A DNA stretch of 64,000 nucleotides. Source: Bacteroidales bacterium (GTDB lineage: Bacteria; Bacteroidota; Bacteroidia; Bacteroidales; F082). Below are positions 43,759-53,280 of the stretch, one piece after another. The notes under the pieces were generated by a model. The model did not search any database and was not told the DNA's origin. It worked only from the letters and a program-made list of their open reading frames with translations. Position numbers and translations under genes: made by a program. The stretch's first letter is position 1. Each line of letters opens with the position of its first letter. The stretch lies in contig JAEEJS010000001.1 in the NCBI GenBank assembly GCA_016282015.1, positions 1 through 64,000 on the forward strand, given 5' to 3'.

Positions 43759-45041
43759 GAGTCTTGATGTTTGGTTGGGAGTTCCCGCCTCATATCACAG
43801 GCGGACTCGGCACAGCTTGTTTCGGCATGACCAAAGGTCTTGCAAAGAACGGAGTTGAAGTGCTATTTGTGGTGCCTAAGGCTCATGGCGACGAGGACCA
43901 GACCAGCGTGCGTCTGCTCAACGCCAGCGACGTAACCGTCGACATAGACCATGAGGCTGAACGCAGCTATTGGGACAGAGTGCAATACATGGAGATTGGC
44001 TCCAATATCATTCCATACGTCGGACCGGAGCAGTACGCTACGCTTTACGAGGAGCAGCGTCATGCGACACAGGGCTTCCACAGCTCGGTGTTCGCGCCCA
44101 GGTACGAGTTCTCGGGCAAGTACGGTTCAAATCTGATGGAAGAGGTGGCTCGCTACGCCCTAATCGGGTCTTCGCTCGCCACCAAATACGACTTCGATGT
44201 CATCCACGCTCACGACTGGCTCACATATTCGGCTGGCATAGCCGCCAAGGAAACCACAGGCAAACCCTTGGTCGTCCACATGCATGCCACCGAATTTGAC
44301 CGTTCTGGCGAAAATATCAACACCAATGTCTACGCCATAGAGCGTCGCGGCATGGAGGCGGCCGACCTTGTAATCACCGTCAGCGACTGGACACGTAACA
44401 TAGTCATCGAGAGATACGGCATAGACCCTAAAAAGGTCATCACAGTGCACAACGCGGTGGAACCCAGCGACAAGTCGCTTGACGAATACGAGCGCAGCGG
44501 CCTGAAAAGCAAGGTTGTGACCTTCCTCGGACGTATCACATACCAGAAAGGTCCCGAATATTTCGTTGAGGCTGCATATAAAATACTTCAGGTCGACCCG
44601 AGCATACATTTCGTGATGGCCGGCACCGGCGACCTCATGAAGAAGATGATAAAACGTGTGGCCAAACTCAAGATAGGCAAGAACTTCCACTTCACAGGCT
44701 TCCTGAAAGGCAACGACGTCGACCAGATGTTCGCCATGACGGATGTGTTTGTGATGCCGTCAATATCAGAGCCTTTCGGCATAGTCCCTCTGGAGGCTAT
44801 GCGACTGAATGTGCCTGTGGTCATCTCCAAGCAGTCGGGAGTGTCGGAAGTTGTAGAGCATGCCCTGAAGGTTGACTTCTGGGACATCAACGGCTTGGCT
44901 GACGCCATCTACGGCTTGTGCAAGTACAAACCGGTGAGCGACGTCTTCCGCAAAGAAGGCAAGGAAGAGGTTGACAATCTCAAATGGGAGTATGCTGCCA
45001 AGAAAATCAAGGCAGTTTATGAATTAGCAATAAATAAATAG
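43755..45041 (+). CDS. GT4 glycosyltransferase, glycogen-synthase-like
   Basis: 428 residues. GT-B enzyme with the N-terminal loop FGWEFPPHITGGLGTACFGMTKGL typical of starch/glycogen synthase-like GT4/GT5 proteins, VIHAHDWLTYSAGIAAKE, the donor-site region TFLGRITYQKGPEYFVEAA, and the E(x7)E motif SEPFGIVPLEAMRLNVPVV. Placed between debranching enzyme and GH57 protein, so it likely elongates or starts alpha-glucan chains, though a distinct acceptor is possible because a GT3 synthase is also in the operon. Four-base overlap with the gene before; 7 bases to the next. Confidence 0.86.
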   Translation: MRVLMFGWEFPPHITGGLGTACFGMTKGLAKNGVEVLFVVPKAHGDEDQTSVRLLNASDVTVDIDHEAERSYWDRVQYMEIGSNIIPYVGPEQYATLYEEQRHATQGFHSSVFAPRYEFSGKYGSNLMEEVARYALIGSSLATKYDFDVIHAHDWLTYSAGIAAKETTGKPLVVHMHATEFDRSGENINTNVYAIERRGMEAADLVITVSDWTRNIVIERYGIDPKKVITVHNAVEPSDKSLDEYERSGLKSKVVTFLGRITYQKGPEYFVEAAYKILQVDPSIHFVMAGTGDLMKKMIKRVAKLKIGKNFHFTGFLKGNDVDQMFAMTDVFVMPSISEPFGIVPLEAMRLNVPVVISKQSGVSEVVEHALKVDFWDINGLADAIYGLCKYKPVSDVFRKEGKEEVDNLKWEYAAKKIKAVYELAINK

Positions 45042-45048
45042 GAAATAT

Positions 45049-46179
45049 ATGAGAAATCTGTGTTTTTATTTCCAAGTGCATCAGCCGTACAGGCTGCGCA
45101 CCTACCGTTTCTTCGATATTGGAAAACGTCATTTCTACTTTGACGAATACAAAAACCGCATAGTGATGCAGAGAGTGGCCGATCGTTGCTATCTGCCGAT
45201 GAACAATCTGTTGATGCGGAAGATTGAAGAGCTTGGAAACAAGTTGAAGTTTGCAATCTCCTTCTCGGGAACCGCCATCGAACAGATGGAACAGTATGCC
45301 CCTCATGCCCTGGAAAGCTTCAAGAATCTTGTGGCTACGGGTAATGTGGAGGTGCTGGCCGAGACATACTCGCATTCGGTTGCCTCTCTGATGAACAAAG
45401 AGGCTTTCAAACTGGAAGTAGCCGAACATAAACGTCTTATGAAGGATGTATTCAATGTCCGTCCTAAAACCTTCCATAATACCGAACTGATTTATTCCAA
45501 CGAAATAGGTGCCGACGTGGCTGAGATGGGCTTCGACCTCATCATGACAGAAGGAGCCAAGCACGTTTTGGGATGGAAGAGCCCAAACTACCTGTATGTC
45601 AATGCCATCAATCCTAAGTTGAAAGTGATGTTGCGCAACTGGAAAATTAGCGACGAGATAGCTCTTAAGTTCGGAAGCGGCAATTTTACGGTTGATAATT
45701 TCGTGCAATGGCTCAATGCACTGCCAAAAGAGGAGGAACTGGTCAACATATTCATCGACTACGAGACCTTTGGCGAAGGTTTGGACTCTTCGACAGGAAT
45801 ATTCGAATTTATGAAATATATGCCTGATGCAGTGATTAAAAACACCGATTTTCGTTTCGTCACACCTCATCAGATGGTCGACAAGCTACAGCCCATGGGG
45901 GTGTTTGACGCTCCTAATGCATTGTCATGCCGTGACGAGGAACGCGATCTGTCGGTTTGGATGGGTAACGCCATGCAGGACGACGCTATGGAAGCCTTGT
46001 ATGGCTGTTTCAAGAAGGTGAAAATGTCAAAAGACGCCGACCTTATCCGCGACTGGCATGCTCTGCAAGGCTCGGAAAACTTTGCCAACATGTGCACCAA
46101 GTACCCTGACGGAATGCCTTACGACTATTACATCAACTACATGAACATTCTGACAGACTTTATTAATAGGATACAATAA
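45049..46179 (+). CDS. GH57 family alpha-glucan enzyme (alpha-amylase/branching type)
   Basis: 376 residues. GH57 conserved regions: FYFQVHQPYRL (region 1), EVLAETYSHSVASL, the catalytic-Glu neighbourhood TFHNTELIYSNEIGADVAEMGF, and the Asp region IFIDYETFGEG. The family includes alpha-amylases, 4-alpha-glucanotransferases and branching enzymes. No GH13 branching enzyme is seen in this operon, so a branching or amylase role in glycogen metabolism both fit. Short compared with many GH57 members, without the extra C-terminal domains. Confidence 0.88.
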   Translation: MRNLCFYFQVHQPYRLRTYRFFDIGKRHFYFDEYKNRIVMQRVADRCYLPMNNLLMRKIEELGNKLKFAISFSGTAIEQMEQYAPHALESFKNLVATGNVEVLAETYSHSVASLMNKEAFKLEVAEHKRLMKDVFNVRPKTFHNTELIYSNEIGADVAEMGFDLIMTEGAKHVLGWKSPNYLYVNAINPKLKVMLRNWKISDEIALKFGSGNFTVDNFVQWLNALPKEEELVNIFIDYETFGEGLDSSTGIFEFMKYMPDAVIKNTDFRFVTPHQMVDKLQPMGVFDAPNALSCRDEERDLSVWMGNAMQDDAMEALYGCFKKVKMSKDADLIRDWHALQGSENFANMCTKYPDGMPYDYYINYMNILTDFINRIQ

Positions 46180-46204
46180 TTATTAACATAGAAAATCAAT
46201 AGCG

Positions 46205-49200
46205 ATGAAAAACCCTGATTATTTGTTTGAAACCAGTTGGGAAGTATGTAACATGGTGGGCGGCATCTATACCGTCCTGTCTACAAAAGCCGAGGAGCTT
46301 AAGAACCAACTTGGCGATCATTATATTACAATAGGTCCTGATGTGGTTAAGGAAGCCCACGAGACCATGTATTTTGTTGAAGATGCGGATCTCTTCGCGG
46401 AATGGAGAGAGAAGGTGGCCCAGCAGAACGGACTGAAGGTGCGTATAGGACGTTGGAAGATTTCCGCACAGCCTATAGCCATCCTTATCGACTACACCTC
46501 GATGTATTCCATGAAAAACGATATACTTGCCCATCTTTGGGAAAAGTATCAGCTTGACTCTATCCAGGGTCAGTGGGATTACATTGAGCCGGTGGTGTTC
46601 GGCTATGCAGCCGGTATGGTCATTGAGAGCTTCTTGAGATGGAATGTGGGCAACGACGACAATGTGGTGGCACATTTCCACGAGTGGATGACCGGAGCCG
46701 GAGTGCTTTACCTGAAGGAGAAATGCCCTTATGTAGCCACTGTTTTCACTACACACGCCACATATCTCGGCCGTGCCATAAGCGGCAACGGACTCCCGCT
46801 TTACAGCCAGCTTGACTCATACAACTGGCAGAACATGGCCAGCCGTTTCAACATAGTGTCGCAGCAGTCCATGGAGATGAAATCAGCCCAGAACGCTGAT
46901 CTTTTCACCACAGTGAGTGACATCACAGCTCAGGAATGCGTGCAGTTTTTGCAGAGACAACCTGACTATATCACCATAAACGGTATCAACTCCAACTTCA
47001 AGGAGCAGTACGACAAACAACATGTCGACAAGCGCAAATCAAGCCGTGACAAGATATTTGAAATACTCGATACCCTTAGCGGACAAAACATTCCACGCGA
47101 CTCTATGTTGTTGATTAACAGCGGCCGTTATGAATTCCATAATAAAGGTACCGATTTGTATATCAAGATGTTGGCCAAACTTAACCATGATGAGCGCCTC
47201 AAACGTAACATAGTGGCTGTGATTGCCGTTCCGGGTAACATTGCCGGTCCGTCGAGGACTTTGGTGCACCGTCTTGATAAGACAGAAGAGATTAACGGTC
47301 ATACCGAGTATCCGACCACACATTATATCCATGATTATCAATATGATGCTGTGCTGAACTCCTTGCGTGAGAGCGGTCTGCAGAACGACGAGGGCGACCG
47401 TGTGAAGGTGATGTTTGTGCCGGCTTATCTGAACGGCAACGACGGAGTCTTCAACATCAAATACAGCGATTTCCTTTATGCTTTCGACCTGTCGGTGTTC
47501 CCGTCATACTACGAACCTTGGGGTTACACTCCGCTTGAGAGCATAGCTCACGGTATCCCGACCATTACGATGGATGTGTCAGGCTTTGGCAGATATATTC
47601 AGAATCAAAAGCAAGACGGCAAGTCGGTTACAGTGATCCATAGGGAAGAGGGTAACGAGGACAGCGTTGTCAACGAGATGATGGATGTGGTGCTGAAGAT
47701 GGCTGCTAATAACGAGCAGGAATGCGCCGAGATTTCGGCCGACGCCGTGAATATTGCCACATCATTGACTTGGAAGGAATTGATCGCCAATTATATGAAT
47801 ACCTACGATAAGGCTGTCGAACTTCTGTCAGGTAGAGATTACATGAAACAAAGCAGACACTATTCAGAGTTGCTTAAAGATTTTGACTACAAGAAGCAGG
47901 ACAAACCGACTTGGAAGAAGATTTTGATCGAGTCAGTGTACTCCGAGCAGATGAAAAAGCTGCAGGAACTCTCAAACAACCTGTGGTGGTGCTGGAATGT
48001 GGATGCTATCGAACTGTTTGAAAGCATTGATCCTATAGCGTTTGAACGTTTGGAGCAGAACCCGGTGGCCTTAATGAAGAGCCTCACCAAATCGCAGATG
48101 AAAGATCTCGAACAAGACGAAAAATTCATCGCCAGACTGAATAAAGTTTACAACAGATTTAAGAAATACATGTCGGTGACACCTGCCGATGACAATAAAA
48201 TAGCTTATTTCTCGATGGAATACGGTTTGCTGAAATCGCTGAAGATTTACTCCGGCGGTCTTGGCATCCTGGCTGGCGACTATCTCAAACAGGCTTCCGA
48301 CTCGAATGTCAACATGCTTGCCATAGGCCTGTTGTACCGCTACGGTTACTTCAACCAGGAGCTCTCGGTTTGGGGTGACCAGCTTTCACAGTATCTGCCA
48401 CAGAAGTTCTCCACTCTCCCGATTGAACCCGTTCGCGACGAAGAGGGTAACAAGGTTATGATCAGCATAGCTTTCCCTGGTAGAAGCGTATACGCTAAAG
48501 TGTGGAAAGTCAATGTCGGAAGAATCAGTCTCTACCTGCTTGACACCGATATCGAACAGAACTCACCCGAGGACAGGGCCATCACCGGACAGCTTTACGG
48601 AGGCGACAACGAAATGCGTATCAAACAGGAGGTGTTCCTTGGCATAGGCGGTATCAGAATGCTTAACGCATTGAATATCAAGCCGACTATCTACCACTGC
48701 AATGAGGGTCATGCTGCCTTCTGCTGCCTTGAGAGATTGAGCAACTACGTCACCCAACACAACCTCGACTTCGATGTGGCTAAGGAACTTGTCCGCACTT
48801 CGACTTTGTTCACCACACACACACCTGTTCCTGCAGGTCACGATGCCTTCGAGGAAAATCTGATGAGAACATATCTGTCGCATTTCCCGAGCAGAGTCAA
48901 TATTTCATGGGAAACCTTCATGAACATGGGACGTATGCGTCACGACGACCCGAACGAGAAGTTCTCTATGAGCGTGCTGGCGGTTAACCTCAGCCAGGAA
49001 GTCAATGGTGTGAGTAAGATTCACGGCCGCGTGAGCCGCGAGATGTTCCAGCAGATGTGGCCAGGCTATTTCGCCGAAGAAAACCATATCGGCTACGTCA
49101 CCAACGGCGTGCATCTCCCGACCTGGGCCGACAAGCATTGGCAGCGCATGTACAGCAAGGTGCTTGGCGATAATTATCTGGATAACCAGTCAGACCCGAC

Positions 49201-50437
49201 CGTCTGGAATAAGATTCAGGAGGTTCCTGCCAAAGACTTCTGGACAATACGCAAAGAGTTGAAGCATAATTTGATAGAGTTTATTAAGGTGAAGCTCGCC
49301 GACGATATGCGTCGTCGCTCAGAGAGCCCGAAACTCATCATAGAAACTATGGAAAAACTCAACGAAAACGCTTTGATAGTCGGTTTCGCCAGACGTTTCG
49401 CCACATACAAACGCGCACATCTGCTGTTCACCAACCTCGAGAGATTGGCCGAATTGGTCAACGATCCTAAACGTCCGGTAATCTTCCTGTTTGCAGGTAA
49501 GGCACACCCGAACGACAAGGCCGGTCAGGATCTGATTAAAAATATCATTGAGGTGAGCAGAAAGAAGGAGTTTGTCGGTAAGGTGTTGTTCATAAACAAC
49601 TACGACATGGAGATCGGTAAGCTTCTGACTTCGAGCGTGGATATCTGGATGAATACTCCTACACGTCCGCTTGAGGCTTCAGGCACATCGGGAGAGAAGG
49701 CTGCCATGAACGGCACTCTCAATTTCTCGGTTTTGGACGGATGGTGGGCTGAAGGCTATCGTCCGAAGGCCGGCTGGGCAATCAAAGAGGAGCGCACTTA
49801 CGACGACCAGCGCTATCAGGATGAACTCGATGCAGAGATTATCTACGACTTATTCGAGAATGAGATTATTCCTTTGTATTACAAGAGAGACAAGGAAGGC
49901 ATCCCATGCGATTGGATACAGTACATGAAGAACGACATGATGCAAATTGCGCCGTTCTACACCATGAAACGTATGCTCGACGACTATTTCAGCCAGTATT
50001 ACAACAAGCTTATCGAGCGTACCAACTGGATGAAGGCTGACAGATACGCCAAGGCGTTCGAAATAGTCGAATGGAAGCGTAATATCGAGGCTCACTGGGA
50101 TAAGATAGAGGTGGCATCAATCAAGGTGCCGGATCCGGATGTGCGTCCGCTGAACTTCGGTGATATCATGATTGCCGAGGTTACTCTGAAGACCCCTGGA
50201 TTGAAGAAGGGTGACATTGGCATGGAGCTGGTGGCCGGCGCTAAAACCAACGACGTGATTGACAAGATTGTGCGTGTCGAGCCGTTGCAATTGGTCGATT
50301 CCGGCGAAGGCTGGGTGCGCTATTATCTGAACTTGCAGATCAACAGATCCGGTATGTTCAACTACACATTCAGAATCTTCCCAACCAACCCGATGCTGCC
50401 ACACCGTCAGGATCTGCCGTTGGTAAAATGGATTTAA
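46205..50437 (+). CDS. Fused glycogen synthase (GT3) and alpha-glucan phosphorylase (GT35)
   Basis: 1410 residues, two enzymes in one chain. Residues 1-~555: eukaryote-like GT3 glycogen synthase (LFETSWEVCNMVGGIYTVLSTKA, HFHEWMTGAGVLYL, FTTHATYLGRAI, FPSYYEPWGYTPLES). Residues ~583-660: DUF3417 helical domain (LQELSNNLWWCWNVDAIELF). Residues ~665-1290: GT35 phosphorylase of the short bacterial/archaeal type (AYFSMEYGLLKSLKIYSGGLG, YHCNEGHAAFCCLERL, TTHTPVPAGHDAFEE, GFARRFATYKRAHLL). The PLP-lysine motif is EASGTSGEKAAMNG with Lys1165; Met is more usual in place of the Glu before Lys. A ~120-residue beta domain ends the protein. One half makes glycogen from a nucleotide sugar, the other releases glucose-1-phosphate. 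No internal stop or frameshift. Confidence 0.92.
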   Translation: MKNPDYLFETSWEVCNMVGGIYTVLSTKAEELKNQLGDHYITIGPDVVKEAHETMYFVEDADLFAEWREKVAQQNGLKVRIGRWKISAQPIAILIDYTSMYSMKNDILAHLWEKYQLDSIQGQWDYIEPVVFGYAAGMVIESFLRWNVGNDDNVVAHFHEWMTGAGVLYLKEKCPYVATVFTTHATYLGRAISGNGLPLYSQLDSYNWQNMASRFNIVSQQSMEMKSAQNADLFTTVSDITAQECVQFLQRQPDYITINGINSNFKEQYDKQHVDKRKSSRDKIFEILDTLSGQNIPRDSMLLINSGRYEFHNKGTDLYIKMLAKLNHDERLKRNIVAVIAVPGNIAGPSRTLVHRLDKTEEINGHTEYPTTHYIHDYQYDAVLNSLRESGLQNDEGDRVKVMFVPAYLNGNDGVFNIKYSDFLYAFDLSVFPSYYEPWGYTPLESIAHGIPTITMDVSGFGRYIQNQKQDGKSVTVIHREEGNEDSVVNEMMDVVLKMAANNEQECAEISADAVNIATSLTWKELIANYMNTYDKAVELLSGRDYMKQSRHYSELLKDFDYKKQDKPTWKKILIESVYSEQMKKLQELSNNLWWCWNVDAIELFESIDPIAFERLEQNPVALMKSLTKSQMKDLEQDEKFIARLNKVYNRFKKYMSVTPADDNKIAYFSMEYGLLKSLKIYSGGLGILAGDYLKQASDSNVNMLAIGLLYRYGYFNQELSVWGDQLSQYLPQKFSTLPIEPVRDEEGNKVMISIAFPGRSVYAKVWKVNVGRISLYLLDTDIEQNSPEDRAITGQLYGGDNEMRIKQEVFLGIGGIRMLNALNIKPTIYHCNEGHAAFCCLERLSNYVTQHNLDFDVAKELVRTSTLFTTHTPVPAGHDAFEENLMRTYLSHFPSRVNISWETFMNMGRMRHDDPNEKFSMSVLAVNLSQEVNGVSKIHGRVSREMFQQMWPGYFAEENHIGYVTNGVHLPTWADKHWQRMYSKVLGDNYLDNQSDPTVWNKIQEVPAKDFWTIRKELKHNLIEFIKVKLADDMRRRSESPKLIIETMEKLNENALIVGFARRFATYKRAHLLFTNLERLAELVNDPKRPVIFLFAGKAHPNDKAGQDLIKNIIEVSRKKEFVGKVLFINNYDMEIGKLLTSSVDIWMNTPTRPLEASGTSGEKAAMNGTLNFSVLDGWWAEGYRPKAGWAIKEERTYDDQRYQDELDAEIIYDLFENEIIPLYYKRDKEGIPCDWIQYMKNDMMQIAPFYTMKRMLDDYFSQYYNKLIERTNWMKADRYAKAFEIVEWKRNIEAHWDKIEVASIKVPDPDVRPLNFGDIMIAEVTLKTPGLKKGDIGMELVAGAKTNDVIDKIVRVEPLQLVDSGEGWVRYYLNLQINRSGMFNYTFRIFPTNPMLPHRQDLPLVKWI

Positions 50438-50440
50438 TTC

Positions 50441-51016
50441 ATGAAAAAGATAGTTTATATTCATGGTTTTGGAGGCTCACCGTTCACTCAGACGGTGGGC
50501 TTCTTGAACCTTTATTACCCAGATTATGAGTGGTGCGCGCTCGAAGTGGACCACCATGCGGCGGCTTCAATAAAGAAAATCAACGATTTCGCCAAGGAAA
50601 ACGAGGTCTTTGCGATGATGGGCACATCCTTAGGCGGTTTCTATGTGCTTTGCAGCGATTTCACCGGTCCTAAGCTGGTGATAAATCCTGTCATCGAGCC
50701 AATGAAGTCGTTGAAGAAGAGTGTAGGTACTGTGCAGTACCATGCCCGCCGAAGCGATGGCGCCACCTCGTTCAAGTTCACCATGCAGGATTTGTTTGAG
50801 TTCAAGAAGTTCAAGTTTACTGCCGGCGACAACGTGACCTGTCATCACTGTGAGCACGACGAGCTGCTTGGCGACGACATCAAACGCGATTACGAGAAAA
50901 TCTTCAAGAACCGCAAAATGTGCCCGAAGAAGACATTGCCCTCCCATATCATCAGCGAGAGCTATGTGAAGCATGAAATTGCAGAGTATTTATCTGTCAT
51001 TTCGACCAAAGCGTAG
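50441..51016 (+). CDS. YqiA/YcfP-like alpha/beta hydrolase
   Basis: 191 residues. Esterase of the UPF0227 type: IVYIHGFGGSPFTQT near the N-terminus, nucleophile Ser in MGTSLGGFYVL, INPVIEP, and a late His in LPSHIISESY with Asp in HCEHDELLGDD. Natural substrate unknown. Starts 3 bases after the synthase-phosphorylase stop, last gene of the glycogen operon. Its final codons (VISTKA and stop) are supplied by an inverted copy of the dispersed repeat found at 16882, so the C-terminus may have been changed by repeat insertion. Confidence 0.82.
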   Translation: MKKIVYIHGFGGSPFTQTVGFLNLYYPDYEWCALEVDHHAAASIKKINDFAKENEVFAMMGTSLGGFYVLCSDFTGPKLVINPVIEPMKSLKKSVGTVQYHARRSDGATSFKFTMQDLFEFKKFKFTAGDNVTCHHCEHDELLGDDIKRDYEKIFKNRKMCPKKTLPSHIISESYVKHEIAEYLSVISTKA

Positions 51017-51025
51017 CGAAAAGAG
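50996..51025 (-). repeat. Dispersed repeat, inverted copy overlapping a gene end
   Basis: Read on the minus strand it gives CTACGCTTTGGTCGAAATGA followed by C, nearly the 3' half of the copy at 16882-16920 but lacking five bases. It provides the last six codons and stop of the YqiA-like gene. A separate hairpin, TGGTGGCTG/CAGCAACCA (51044-51066), follows without a T-run. Confidence 0.6.
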
Positions 51026-51084
51026 CTGATGAAAAATGCCTGATGGTGGCTGAGGACCAGCAACCATACGGAGATAAATAGCGG

Positions 51085-51645
51085 TTATTGATAGAACACC
51101 TCCATTGCTATTGCGGCGCAGGCTTCAGCATCGGCGAGGGCATTGTGATGCTTGTTCTTTTGATTGAAATCGTAGCCGCAGTGGGAGGCGGCGGTTTGTA
51201 GCTTGTGATTTTCCAGATCGGGAAAGACGATTTCCGAAGCGCTGCGGGTGTCGTAAATCTTGAAGCGTTTGCGCCCCATTTTGTAGTATTCGAACAGTGA
51301 GTTCAGGCAGCGTTTCTCAAACTCATAGCCGTGGGCTACGAAAGGCAATCCTTTGATTTTCTTTTCAATTTGATTCCAAACCTGGGGAAAGATGGGCGCG
51401 TCGTCGGTGTCTGACTTCTTGAGGCCGTGGATCTTGGTGGTGTAGAAGTCGTAGTAGTTTGGCACAGGCTTCACCAAACTATAGAATTCCTCCACAATCT
51501 CGCGGTCGCGCACAATGACGACTCCCATGCTGCACACACTTGTAGTTGCAGCATTTGCAGCCTCAAAATCGATTGCGACGAAGTCGGGGAGGTCCGGTAA
51601 AACGTTATCAGCCTTTGATTTCGCAGTAGTAGATGTCGATGCCAT
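51085..51645 (-). CDS. DEDDh 3'-5' exonuclease (DNA polymerase III epsilon-like)
   Basis: 186 residues from the ATG at 51645; a GTG at 51666 would add seven residues. Exonuclease motif I is FVAIDFEAANAAT (catalytic Asp and Glu), motif II lies in FVAHGYEFEKRCLNSLF, and motif III is NKHHNALADAEACA (His and Asp). No polymerase or BRCT domain, so it is a free-standing proofreading-like or RNase T-like nuclease; its target is unknown. The start lies within the preceding unknown gene, with a 38-base overlap in another frame. Confidence 0.85.
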   Translation of the reverse strand: MASTSTTAKSKADNVLPDLPDFVAIDFEAANAATTSVCSMGVVIVRDREIVEEFYSLVKPVPNYYDFYTTKIHGLKKSDTDDAPIFPQVWNQIEKKIKGLPFVAHGYEFEKRCLNSLFEYYKMGRKRFKIYDTRSASEIVFPDLENHKLQTAASHCGYDFNQKNKHHNALADAEACAAIAMEVFYQ

Positions 51646-51919
51646 CGTCTTCAAACATTGCTTCACTCAGACAATACTGACCAGGGCGGTCGTCTTCCTG
51701 GAAAAGATAAACCGATGCCTTGTGGAAGGTGATAGGCTTCTGGTCGGCCGACAGTTTCTGCACCGTCTCGTATGAAATGCCTTCAATCTTGCACAGCTTC
51801 ATCATTGCCGCCAAATCGAGGTCGACATTCACAAACATGTCCTTTTTGCCTTCCTTCCAAGCAATACTGATAATGCCGGTGGTATAAAGCTCAAAATCCT
51901 TAATCTCTATCTTTTTCAT
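51608..51919 (-). CDS. Small conserved-looking protein, unknown function
   Basis: 103 residues from the ATG at 51919, which overlaps the MATE stop by ATGA (a start six codons upstream would lie inside the MATE gene). Mixed alpha/beta, soluble, acidic, no cysteine cluster or catalytic motif recognised (KDFELYTTGIISIAWKEG, ITFHKASVYLFQEDDRPGQY). Translational coupling on both sides suggests a real gene in a MATE-unknown-exonuclease operon. Confidence 0.65.
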   Translation of the reverse strand: MKKIEIKDFELYTTGIISIAWKEGKKDMFVNVDLDLAAMMKLCKIEGISYETVQKLSADQKPITFHKASVYLFQEDDRPGQYCLSEAMFEDDGIDIYYCEIKG

Positions 51920-53244
51920 ATTTTCAATTTTTTCCAATTTGCAAATTTAATGTAAAGTATTGATACTATTGCGATTAAGCCTCCATAGAGACATTCGCAG
52001 GTCCAGACCCATTCCACGTGGGTGGTGATGCTTGTCAAAAGCCAAATATAGACGATGTAAAGTATAAGTATGCCGAACTCCAGCCACAGCGCGGCGTTGG
52101 TGTTACCTGTTCCCGACACCGACTCGAACGTGACAGCGCCGATGGCTTGACAGATGATGGCGCCGCAGATCACGTAAATCGATGGGATTGCTGCGTTGGC
52201 GAGCATCATGTCGTCGGTGTAGATGCTCATCACCGTGGTGGGGAAGAATACACACACCAAAATAAGCGGGATGCAGCATAATATACAGTTGAAGATAATC
52301 CGTAACACCGTCGTTAGAACCTCGTCAGCATGACCTGCTCCGATGATACGGCTTGTCACAGTGTTGGATGTGGCGAGGAAGCCGAATACGGGGATGAACA
52401 GAATCATATACACGCTGCGTACAATTGAAGAGATGCCGATGGCCTCTTCGCCCATTTTCTCAACGAGGATGAAGAAAATGAACCATGTTGTGAAAGAGAA
52501 CAGCTTCTGGAACATGGTCGGGGTGGCGATGCGTACTATATTGATTGTCAGCTCTTTATTGTATCCGTGATGCTTGAAAAGCTCGTATTCGCTCTTGCCT
52601 AGTTTAACGTAGGTGTAAACAAAGAAGAAGATGGTGGCAGTGACTTCAGCTATCAGCGATGCCAAGGCAGCACCGGCTATGCCCATCTCGGGCAGACCGA
52701 GTTTTCCGAAAATCAGGCAGTAGTCAAGGACGATGTTGACAGTGGCCATGATTATTGTGGTATAGGTAATGACCTTGGTGTTTGAAAGTCCGGTGTACAA
52801 AGCGCGGAACAGGTAGTTGAAGCACACGAAGACTATGCCGAACTGCCGCACGTTGATGTATTCCATAGCGCCGGCATAGATGTTGTCCGAATCTATGATG
52901 AAGTCTAGCAGCGAGCCCGAGAATATCCTCATTATCGTAAACAAAAGCAGTCCGAAAATAAGGATGGACGCTGCACCGTGTTGGAAGATGCTGCCTATTT
53001 TGTTGTATTCCTGAGCACCGAAACGTCGGGCTATAATTATCTGAATGCCAATGGCTAAGCCCATCGCCATGGTGGTGAACACAAAATAATACATTCCGGC
53101 CATCATAGAGGAACCGAGGGCTATCAATCCCAGATGCCCCAAAAACGCTGTATCGGTAAATGTGATAAGCGTTTGCGCCAAGTTGCCTATCATGATGGGC
53201 ACCGCTATGCGCCAGATTTCTTTTGTAGAGATACTAGTAATCAT
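51916..53244 (-). CDS. MATE family multidrug/metabolite exporter
   Basis: 442 residues, about 12 membrane helices in two similar halves, each with the MATE-type openings WRIAVPIMIGNLAQTLITFTDTAFLGHLG (positions 10-40 region) and NIVRIATPTMFQKLF. These antiporters expel drugs or metabolites using a Na+ or H+ gradient. Promoter at 53253-53260, with a palindrome just upstream (53281-53297) shared with the divergent HEAT-repeat operon. Substrate not predictable. Confidence 0.92.
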   Translation of the reverse strand: MITSISTKEIWRIAVPIMIGNLAQTLITFTDTAFLGHLGLIALGSSMMAGMYYFVFTTMAMGLAIGIQIIIARRFGAQEYNKIGSIFQHGAASILIFGLLLFTIMRIFSGSLLDFIIDSDNIYAGAMEYINVRQFGIVFVCFNYLFRALYTGLSNTKVITYTTIIMATVNIVLDYCLIFGKLGLPEMGIAGAALASLIAEVTATIFFFVYTYVKLGKSEYELFKHHGYNKELTINIVRIATPTMFQKLFSFTTWFIFFILVEKMGEEAIGISSIVRSVYMILFIPVFGFLATSNTVTSRIIGAGHADEVLTTVLRIIFNCILCCIPLILVCVFFPTTVMSIYTDDMMLANAAIPSIYVICGAIICQAIGAVTFESVSGTGNTNAALWLEFGILILYIVYIWLLTSITTHVEWVWTCECLYGGLIAIVSILYIKFANWKKLKI

Positions 53245-53252
53245 AATCGTTG

Positions 53253-53260
53253 CAAAAATA
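53253..53260 (-). promoter_or_regulatory. -7 box of the MATE operon
   Basis: TATTTTTG on the minus strand followed by CA; only ~8 bases separate it from the start codon, so the transcript is nearly leaderless, or the true start lies further inside. Confidence 0.45.
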
Positions 53261-53280
53261 CGAAATTTTTCGATGTTTTC

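Noticed and set aside
51646..51666. GTG start of the exonuclease seven codons upstream.
   Set aside because: It increases the overlap with the preceding gene to 59 bases and adds no conserved residues; the ATG at 51645 is sufficient.
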